Assembly (NCBI GenBank): GCA_006503475.1
Contig: RSEH01000292.1
Location: 1-54,554 of the forward strand
Direction of reading: 5' to 3'
Origin: Stentor roeselii
Taxonomy: Eukaryota > Ciliophora > Heterotrichea > Heterotrichida > Stentoridae
DNA: 54,554 nt
The translations under genes and the position numbers were made by a program. The notes under the pieces are model-generated. The model ran no database searches, was not told the DNA's origin, and saw only the letters and a list, made by a program, of their open reading frames with translations. Position 1 is the stretch's first letter. The number at the start of each line of letters is the position of its first letter. Of the stretch, positions 48,311 through 54,554 are shown in pieces.

Positions 48311-49996
48311 TTAACTAAATTGGACTGTAAGGAGAAAACAAGATTTAAATTTGAGGATGTCTGGAATTGTTTGATTTGGGAAGATTATCACGGATTGGAT
48401 TGAATTTGGACCTTCTGTTTTCTCAACATCGTCGGATTCGGTATATTTGAACATGTATCTGCAATTTAAAAGAACAAGGTAAATGTTTACTAAGTCACTG
48501 TTGCAGGCTTTACATCGAAGTTCAAAGTGTTGGAAGTTGAAATTTCCTAAACCTTTAGAAAATACTGGGATTTCATTTGAATTGCAGTTGTTTGATTGGC
48601 AGTGATAGAGAAAGTTTAAACCATTTTGGATGATTACTGATTCTGATGAATTTTTAAATGTTTGGTGATTTGGAAGAAGTGAGGATAGATGATAAGATGG
48701 ATCTGGAAGTTGAATGTCGGATAAGTAAATGTTTCCTTCTTCTAAGTATTGGACTGTTTTGTCGTCGATGGTCATGTCGTGTGAATCACTTGTGAAGAAA
48801 ACTTTTTGATGATGTTTGTTGAAGAAGATTGAGGATTGGTACTTTAGTTTGGATAACTCGTAAGAGCTATCAAATGAAAAAAATTCACTTTTGTTTGAGT
48901 AGCTGATTAGAATGTTTTTTAAAAGTTCTAAATTGTCTTCTTTTATGTAAAGTATTGAGTCAGGAAGATCAGATAAAGGATCTAAAAAGCTTACTTGTTG
49001 ATTTTTATTCGAATACAAAGAAATCTGCGTTCGAAAATAATTCCTACAGTTAAACATCTGCCGCATTTTTATCAGCAAATCAAAAACAGTCATAATCTGT
49101 GTATTATTCATAGGAACCCAATACTCCTTCTTCTTACTTTCAAAATTAACCCTAAAAAAAACAGATTCACGTTCCGAAAAGTCAATCAAATCAATAAACT
49201 CATTTCTTTCAAACTTTTGATCTTTACTCACATAATAAATTTGCTGATTTTTATAAAAAAACTTCTGATTTTCACGAGCAATATAAAAAAAATTCTCAAT
49301 TTCAGAAGCTTTTTCACTGAGATGAATCTCTGAATCAAAGACCTGAAATTCAAACCTATTATTTGTTTCATTGTTTCCAATAGGAATCCACAAAATTTCT
49401 TTATTTTTGCTGATAATTTCTTCAGTTCTATCACATTCACATTTACTTTCATCGATATCTGAATAAGTAATACTTTCATCTTTTAATTTCATTTGAGAGA
49501 TGTTCAAATCAGCATAAGACTTAACTAGAGATTCATAGGATAATAACTGGTCTTCCCTCAGTTCATTCAAATTAATGTCTTGTAAACTCTTGCTGATTTG
49601 ATTTACTTCTTTAGGATTCTCAACATTTCCTGAGGGCATGAAATTCTTTGAGTCCAAATTAGGATTTTCATATTCCGGTTTGAGTTTTGTGACACTTATA
49701 CGCAAAGAGGCAATATCTTTCATTTGAATTTTCAAGTAGAAATATTCTTGATTCTGAGAAAATTCATATTTTTCTTTTGTGGATTGATTCGCACCTTTCA
49801 GTGAGAGATAAGAGTTTTTTACATGAAGTTCTACATTTTCAATAATTTTGTTTTTGCAACAAGGGATGTCAACACAGTACCTGATCAGTTCGAAGGTCTT
49901 GTAACTGAGGTGAGTTTTTATTTCTTGAGAATATAAGGCACAGTTAGCGTTTAAACATTTGTAAACAAGACTAAGACCGTCTTCGATGCTTTCCAT
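48311..49996 (-). CDS. Protein with two Cys modules (possible zinc-binding) and ubiquitin-like middle
   Basis: 561 residues, no named family. Two related Cys modules occur at the ends. The N-terminal one begins GLSLVYKCLNANC (C14-x4-C19) with a second Cys group PCCKNK near residue 47. The C-terminal one begins GLNFLYHCQSNNC with CKAC about 36 residues later. Each starts with a Gly-Leu-x-hydrophobic-Tyr lead, so they look like duplicated zinc-binding domains of a type seen next to ubiquitin-like domains in protist proteins. Between them, KKEYWVPMNNTQIMTVFDLLIKMRQMF…DPLSDLPDS has the shape of a ubiquitin-like fold, and a similar stretch precedes it. The link to ubiquitin signalling is inference. 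Start ATG at 49996, stop TAA. Confidence 0.7.
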   Translation of the reverse strand: MESIEDGLSLVYKCLNANCALYSQEIKTHLSYKTFELIRYCVDIPCCKNKIIENVELHVKNSYLSLKGANQSTKEKYEFSQNQEYFYLKIQMKDIASLRISVTKLKPEYENPNLDSKNFMPSGNVENPKEVNQISKSLQDINLNELREDQLLSYESLVKSYADLNISQMKLKDESITYSDIDESKCECDRTEEIISKNKEILWIPIGNNETNNRFEFQVFDSEIHLSEKASEIENFFYIARENQKFFYKNQQIYYVSKDQKFERNEFIDLIDFSERESVFFRVNFESKKKEYWVPMNNTQIMTVFDLLIKMRQMFNCRNYFRTQISLYSNKNQQVSFLDPLSDLPDSILYIKEDNLELLKNILISYSNKSEFFSFDSSYELSKLKYQSSIFFNKHHQKVFFTSDSHDMTIDDKTVQYLEEGNIYLSDIQLPDPSYHLSSLLPNHQTFKNSSESVIIQNGLNFLYHCQSNNCNSNEIPVFSKGLGNFNFQHFELRCKACNSDLVNIYLVLLNCRYMFKYTESDDVEKTEGPNSIQSVIIFPNQTIPDILKFKSCFLLTVQFS

Positions 49997-50264
49997 TTAT
50001 ATTTATAGATGATTTGTTAGGACTCTGAAAGAATTCAGAATTTCATTATTGTAGAGGATTGGAATAAACTAAGTTTTGCTTTTGTAGGAGTAGTTTTATG
50101 AGGGTTCTCTTGAGTAAGGATTAAACAAGATTATGGATAATTAGAGTTTTAGATATTTTGCTTATTTAATCTAATACAAAGTTTTTCAAGAATTTGCATC
50201 GAGGATTATATAAAATAAGCATATAGAATTTTAACTTTCTCTCATACGATGGAGTGTCTCTTTC
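49997..50264. other. Intergenic stretch
   Basis: AT-rich DNA upstream of the minus-strand gene ending the dense block. It presumably contains that gene's promoter; no motif is recognised. It marks the switch from dense to loose packing. Confidence 0.5.
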
Positions 50265-50730
50265 CCTAATACTCAGATAGTTTATGGTTTTAAGATCATA
50301 GAAATTATTGATTTTCTGCTTAAAAGTTACCAATATGCCACCCTAGAGAAGCTTTTAGCAGATGGAATTTAATTTCTTCGTTTTATAATGAATTATAAAT
50401 CAGAACTAAGTATCGGCTTTTTGTGCTCATCAGGAAGATAAAGTTCCTGGTTTCTTTAGTGCTTTCAGAAAGTTCATGAAAATTTGATTTATTTAGAATC
50501 AATAAGGAAAGTTTTTGAATGTTAGCTTCATCTGGGATTATTCGAGTTTTCATGTACTGACCTTATTAATCGTTCGCCTCTCACAATTTTGTCATTTCTT
50601 CATCTTGTTGTATGTAGTCTCGCCTTCAATAATATCAGTCTTGCTATTTTGTCTGCCTCAAATATTTTCCTTTGCTACTAAGCAACCTATTCGAGTTTCA
50701 AGGTTAATATTTCCTAGTTTTTAGGTTATT
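50265..50730 (+). pseudogene. Decayed fragment of an ABCC-type transporter gene
   Basis: This stretch aligns by eye, in the same orientation, with the first membrane domain of the intact ABC transporter gene downstream (about 51980-52480). Shared blocks include GAAATTATTGATT…, AGTATCG-CTT-TG, CTGGTTTC-TTA, CATGTAC, TATGTAGTCTCGCCTTCA against TATGTTGTGTCGCCTTCA, and TTTCAAGGTTAATATTT against CTTGAGAATCAAATATTT. In the matching frame TGA at 50558-50560 and TAA at 50567-50569 interrupt it, with several small indels. The 70-codon frame at 50515-50724 is a remnant, not a gene. There is no sign of the nucleotide-binding domain. It is probably an old tandem duplicate, separated from its source by the ARF-like gene. 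Confidence 0.75.
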
Positions 50731-50792
50731 TACTCAACTAAAACTAGTTTTTCCATATCTTATTCCTTATCAACCTAAAATTTAAACTTGAA

Positions 50793-51362
50793 TTACTTTA
50801 TACTTAATCTAATAAAATCAAATTGTATTTCAAGTTTCTTGAATAACCATTCTAGTCCTTCAATAATTCCATCTCCAGTGATTCCACAAGTTTTTTGGAT
50901 AAACCAGTCCACATCTCTATTATGTATAAGACTGAGTCTATAAGAAATTTCATCAACAGTAATTGCATCAGGTAAGTCTTGCTTATTAGCTAAAACTAGA
51001 AGAGCAATTCCTCTTAATAAGTCATGATTCAAAATAATAAAAAGTTCTTCATATGCATCATTCATTTGCTCTGTATCAACTGAATCGATAACAAAAATTA
51101 TTCCTCTGGTATTTTGGTACAATTGATGGCTGTAATATCTTCTAGTTCTAGAACGAAAGGTATCCCATGATAAAATCGAAATATTTTGAATATTAATTTG
51201 TTCATAAGTAAATCCAATAGAAACAAATATCTCATTAAGTTTTCCAAAGTTTAATTTTTTTAAAATTGTTGACTTTCCTGCGTTATCAAGTCCTAACATC
51301 AAAATTTTAACTTCATCATATCTGAACACTCTCTTCCAAATTTTTGAAAATAATAAACCCAT
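50793..51362 (-). CDS. ARF-family small GTPase with missing GGQ motif
   Basis: 189 residues, collinear with ARF1 so that numbering is the same through the switch regions. It starts MGLLFSKIW, an N-myristoylated amphipathic helix typical of ARFs. The P-loop GLDNAGKST (24-32) and NKQD are intact, so nucleotide binding is expected. Switch I reads FVSIGF instead of the usual IPTIGF (Thr48 to Ser). Switch II WDVGGQD reads WDTFRSR (66-72), so the Gly-Gly and catalytic Gln71 are replaced by Phe-Arg-Ser; the downstream YQNTRG is normal. Established ARF biochemistry predicts very low GTP hydrolysis and altered effector contacts. It could be a constitutively GTP-bound or decoy ARL. Stop TAA. Confidence 0.85.
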   Translation of the reverse strand: MGLLFSKIWKRVFRYDEVKILMLGLDNAGKSTILKKLNFGKLNEIFVSIGFTYEQINIQNISILSWDTFRSRTRRYYSHQLYQNTRGIIFVIDSVDTEQMNDAYEELFIILNHDLLRGIALLVLANKQDLPDAITVDEISYRLSLIHNRDVDWFIQKTCGITGDGIIEGLEWLFKKLEIQFDFIRLSIK

Positions 51363-51705
51363 TTATATTCAAATTATAAGATATACTTAATCTGCAGTAT
51401 ACAATAGAAAATTTGTGAAATAGCATGTGAGAGAAGAGATAGGCATTATGTGGATGAATTTATATTTTCAAACTTTTTATTTGGAAACAGTTGTTGTAAT
51501 TCTTCGAAGTGATTATAAACAAAATCACTAAAATTAATTACTAAATATATAATTTTCCTATTTTTGCAAGCACCATATGATAATAAAAAATAGCACTCTA
51601 TTCAAAACTCAACCAAATATACAAAAAATTCTATATAATCTTAAAAAGTAATCAATAAAAACCAGGCATCTTATTCATAATGAAAACCTAAAAAAACCTT
51701 TAAAA
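51363..51705. other. Divergent intergenic region
   Basis: 343 bp between the ARF-like gene (minus) and the ABC transporter gene (plus). AT-rich, without open frames. Presumably both promoters lie here; no motif recognised. Confidence 0.5.
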
Positions 51706-54554
51706 ATGCAACCAAAAAATTTAAAAACCCTCTGCATTCGTTGGGACTGTCTCTTTACCTGGATATTCAAACATCTAAAAAATTCCAAAGACCCTGGACT
51801 TTGCGAGATCCCCAAAGACCTCGACCTTCAGCCTTCCCTATCAAAACTCCAAAACTACTGGAATCTCGAACTTCAAAAGCCATTTCCCTCCTTTCAAAGA
51901 GCATTACTAAAGCTTATCTGGCCAGAGATACTCTTCTGCAGCTTGACTCACTCATTTGCAACGACTCAAAAAGCCTTAATGGCCGTGATGATAAAAGAAA
52001 TAATCGACTACCTTCAAGATCAATCCCAAGATGTAACAAAAGGCAATCTTTTAATATCAGGAATAATTCTCTCATCATTTTTAATGATAACATTAAAATC
52101 AAACGCCGAGTATCGACTTCTGCTTTTAATTGGAAAGATAAAATGCCTGGTTTCCTTAATGATCTCTGAAAAATCAATGAAAATTCATTCAAGTTCAGGA
52201 AAAGAAGGGAAAATTTTAAATGTTTTAAGTGGAGATCTGGAGTTATTTGAACTTTTTATGTACTCGCCTTATCTTATAGGCTCGCCTTTTAATATCTTAG
52301 CTGTTTCTTTGATTTTAGCTTATGTTGTGTCGCCTTCAGCTATACTTGGACTTGCGATTTCAGTTTTTCATATGCCGATCATTTTCTTTTTAGCTGTTGC
52401 TGGAGGGAAGGCCAGGGCAAAGATCAACAAATTTGGAGACTTGAGAATCAAATATTTGACTAATTTTATTGAAGGTATCAAAATTTTTAAGTTTTATGCT
52501 TGGGAAATCGCTTATGTAGGGAAAATTTGTGAAATTAGGAAAATGGAAATTGGACAGAGATATCTTTTGTCGAATTTAAATGGGTTGATTGGAGTTTTTA
52601 GTTTAGGAGGACTGGGATTTTGTATTTTTGTTACGTTTTTTGTTTATTTGGAGGTTTTAGAGGTTAATTTGACATTAGGAGAGATGTATTTGATTATTTT
52701 GATTTACTTTAGCAGTCATTTATCACTTGTTCATATGGGAACTATCTCTATTCTTACCTTGATCGTTGTTAAAGATGGACTGAAGAGAATTGGAGATATT
52801 TTGTTGTTACCTGAATTTTCACAGATGTTGATGAAGGAAAATGAGAAGAAAGCTGTTTCTCTTTTGCGTTGTGCAGTTTCAAATAAACCTGGAAAAATTA
52901 TTGAGGTCGTTGAGACTAAAGGTTTAGTTGAGGATGAACCGAGTAGTTTAATTTTTCAGAATTTGGATCTTGAGATTGAAACTGGACAGCTCTTGATGAT
53001 TATTGGTTCAGTGGGTTGTGGAAAGACCTGTTTTTTGAAATCCCTTCTTCAAGAATTTTACATAATCCAAGGATCAATATCAATAAACGGAAAAACCTCC
53101 TACAGCTCTGAAGTCCCATGGATAATATCTTCAACCATAAAAGAAAACATATTAATGGGCAGCGAGATGGATTCAGAGAGATACTCAAAAGTGATAGAGT
53201 CAACCGCTCTCGATAAAGATTTAGAAGGATTCCTAATGAAAGATGAAACCTGGATAGGCGATCGAGGAGTAACTCTAAGTGGAGGTCAAAAAGCTAGAAT
53301 CAACTTAGCTCGAGCTTTATACAGACCCTTTGATATTCTTCTCCTTGATGACCCTCTAAGTTCAGTCGATCCACAAGTTGCGAATCATATTTTTGAAAAT
53401 TGCATCTTAAAGTTAAAAAATGAAGGAAAAACTATTGTTTTAGTTACTCATCAACTTCAGTTTCTCAGCAAGGCAGATAAGATTTTATTGTTGGAAAATA
53501 GATTAATGAAGTTTTTAGGAAATTTTGAAGAATTGAATTATCATCAAGAGTTTCTTTCGAATATTCAACAAAAAGAATTTGGTGAAATTGTTGATGGGAA
53601 AGATAATTTGATGATATATTTGGAGAGAAATGAAAAAGATAAGGATTTTGAAGAGGAAATGAATGAAAGTTTAAAAATGAAAAGTGTTTATAAATATTTT
53701 ATTTCTGGATTTGGAAGCTTTTTTTTTATTTTTATTGGGTTTTTGATGGTTGTTGGAAATCAGGTTATTTTTCAAGAGTTTTTATACTGGAGCTCTCATA
53801 GAGAAAAACTTCCAGATAAATCAAATGAGTACTTTCTTGAAGGACTTAACTTCTGGATGATTGCTATTTATGTATCTCAAGCAATATCCGCTTTTTATAT
53901 TTTAAATTTCCTCACAAGATGCAATCATCAACTACATGATAGATCACTTAAAAGTCTTTCTTGCACATTTGTTTCTTTTTTCGACAACAATCCTTCAGGT
54001 CGTATAATAAACCGTTTTTCGAAAGATATCATAAACACTGATGGGCCTCTTCAGTTTTTCTTGTTCAATTCAACTAATTCCGTAGGCATGGTTATAGGTT
54101 CAATTTTTGTGCAACTAATAGTGATTCCATATATTTTAATTGTGATTCCATTTTACTTAATAGTGCAAGTTGTAATATTTTACAAGGTTTCTAATCTTTC
54201 AGCGAAACTCAGGAAAAAGGAAAACTTGGCAAAAGGTCCGATTCTTACATCAATGACTTCAATACTTGAAGGTCTTATAACCATTCGCTCTCAAAGACTT
54301 CAGCAAAAGTTTATAAATGAAATGAATCAAAAAGTTAATCATTATTATCAATGTTTCATTACTTATCAAACTTTCATGAGATTCAATCAACTTTATAGTG
54401 ACATGGCTGGACTTATTATTGTTATCGTCAATGTTATACTGATTGTCAAAGACCGAAATCTTGTTGAAGCCAGTTTTGCAGCTTATAGTCTTGCAGCTTC
54501 TATGAATATTGTTTCAATCTCTTCAAATGCTACAAAAGACTTACTTGAAATTTC
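51706..54554 (+). CDS. ABCC/MRP-CFTR-type ABC transporter (5' part, runs off right edge)
   Basis: An open frame of 949 codons from the first ATG after an in-frame TAA, still open at the window end. The layout is TMD1 (about 90-370), NBD1 (about 400-630) and the start of TMD2 (from about 665, including NNPSGRIINRFSKDI). NBD1 carries Walker A GSVGCGKT, signature LSGGQKAR, Walker B ILLLDDPLSSVD and H-loop VTHQ. The residue after Walker B Asp is Asp rather than Glu, as usual for the non-catalytic NBD1 of the ABCC class. The Q-loop is unusual: SYSSEVPWI has Glu where Gln is expected. No extra N-terminal TMD0 is present, so it is a short-type member like MRP4 or CFTR. The substrate cannot be told. 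A decayed partial copy lies about 1.5 kb upstream. Confidence 0.9.
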   Translation, partial: MQPKNLKTLCIRWDCLFTWIFKHLKNSKDPGLCEIPKDLDLQPSLSKLQNYWNLELQKPFPSFQRALLKLIWPEILFCSLTHSFATTQKALMAVMIKEIIDYLQDQSQDVTKGNLLISGIILSSFLMITLKSNAEYRLLLLIGKIKCLVSLMISEKSMKIHSSSGKEGKILNVLSGDLELFELFMYSPYLIGSPFNILAVSLILAYVVSPSAILGLAISVFHMPIIFFLAVAGGKARAKINKFGDLRIKYLTNFIEGIKIFKFYAWEIAYVGKICEIRKMEIGQRYLLSNLNGLIGVFSLGGLGFCIFVTFFVYLEVLEVNLTLGEMYLIILIYFSSHLSLVHMGTISILTLIVVKDGLKRIGDILLLPEFSQMLMKENEKKAVSLLRCAVSNKPGKIIEVVETKGLVEDEPSSLIFQNLDLEIETGQLLMIIGSVGCGKTCFLKSLLQEFYIIQGSISINGKTSYSSEVPWIISSTIKENILMGSEMDSERYSKVIESTALDKDLEGFLMKDETWIGDRGVTLSGGQKARINLARALYRPFDILLLDDPLSSVDPQVANHIFENCILKLKNEGKTIVLVTHQLQFLSKADKILLLENRLMKFLGNFEELNYHQEFLSNIQQKEFGEIVDGKDNLMIYLERNEKDKDFEEEMNESLKMKSVYKYFISGFGSFFFIFIGFLMVVGNQVIFQEFLYWSSHREKLPDKSNEYFLEGLNFWMIAIYVSQAISAFYILNFLTRCNHQLHDRSLKSLSCTFVSFFDNNPSGRIINRFSKDIINTDGPLQFFLFNSTNSVGMVIGSIFVQLIVIPYILIVIPFYLIVQVVIFYKVSNLSAKLRKKENLAKGPILTSMTSILEGLITIRSQRLQQKFINEMNQKVNHYYQCFITYQTFMRFNQLYSDMAGLIIVIVNVILIVKDRNLVEASFAAYSLAASMNIVSISSNATKDLLEI

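Noticed and set aside
50515-50724. A 69-residue hydrophobic frame as a small membrane protein gene
   Set aside because: It lies inside the ABC transporter relic, in a frame shifted by indels, and its best stretch (YVVSPS…) mirrors the intact transporter at the same place. It is a remnant, not a gene.
51741-52169. A 142-codon plus-strand frame at the start of the ABC transporter
   Set aside because: It overlaps the 949-codon ABC transporter frame in another phase and has no domain; the transporter frame explains the sequence.

Overview
The window looks like macronuclear DNA of a heterotrich ciliate, most likely Stentor or a close relative. The DNA is AT-rich and most genes are single exons packed almost end to end. 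Three genes are interrupted by introns of exactly 15 nt (GTA-N6-A-N-TTAG). The standard genetic code fits: long frames up to 1435 codons contain no internal TAA, TAG or TGA, and TGA ends three genes (SAS-6, the cyclic-nucleotide-binding protein and the arrestin). Fifteen-nt introns with the standard code are established for Stentor; Blepharisma has similar introns but reads TGA as Trp. The species call is inference. No telomere repeat, rRNA, tRNA or CRISPR array was seen.

The window has two textures. Positions 1-21,519 are loose, with about a quarter non-coding by my gene boundaries. They hold lineage-specific genes: three members of one kinase family (one apparently active at 19170-21125, two degenerate at 2401-4146 and 4678-7143), a further highly degenerate pseudokinase (993-2006), a 1435-residue cysteine-rich surface receptor with a 7TM-like tail (7633-11955), a two-propeller WD40 protein (12502-14529) and an unrecognised coiled-coil protein (15781-17649). 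A 69-bp tandem repeat with a hairpin in each unit closes this part (21281-21480).

Positions 21,520-49,996 hold 21 genes with only about 865 bp between them in total. These include conserved eukaryotic genes: a terminal nucleotidyltransferase-like protein lacking catalytic residues, SAS-6 (centriole cartwheel), DPM2 (dolichol-phosphate-mannose synthase subunit), an IQ-motif protein, a tandem cyclic-nucleotide-binding protein, a WD40/ankyrin/TRP-like channel fusion, a C2 protein, a ZIP metal transporter, an arrestin, a USP32-like deubiquitinase and a TPR protein. Several coiled-coil or secreted unknowns sit among them. Divergent start codons lie as little as 12 and 18 bp apart.

Positions 50,000-54,554 contain a decayed fragment of an ABC transporter gene, an ARF-family GTPase lacking the catalytic GGQ motif, and the 5' part of an intact ABCC-type transporter that runs off the right edge. 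No operon logic is expected in a ciliate. The themes are basal body and cilium biology, lipid-anchored signalling proteins (five start Met-Gly) and families decaying from enzyme to pseudoenzyme.
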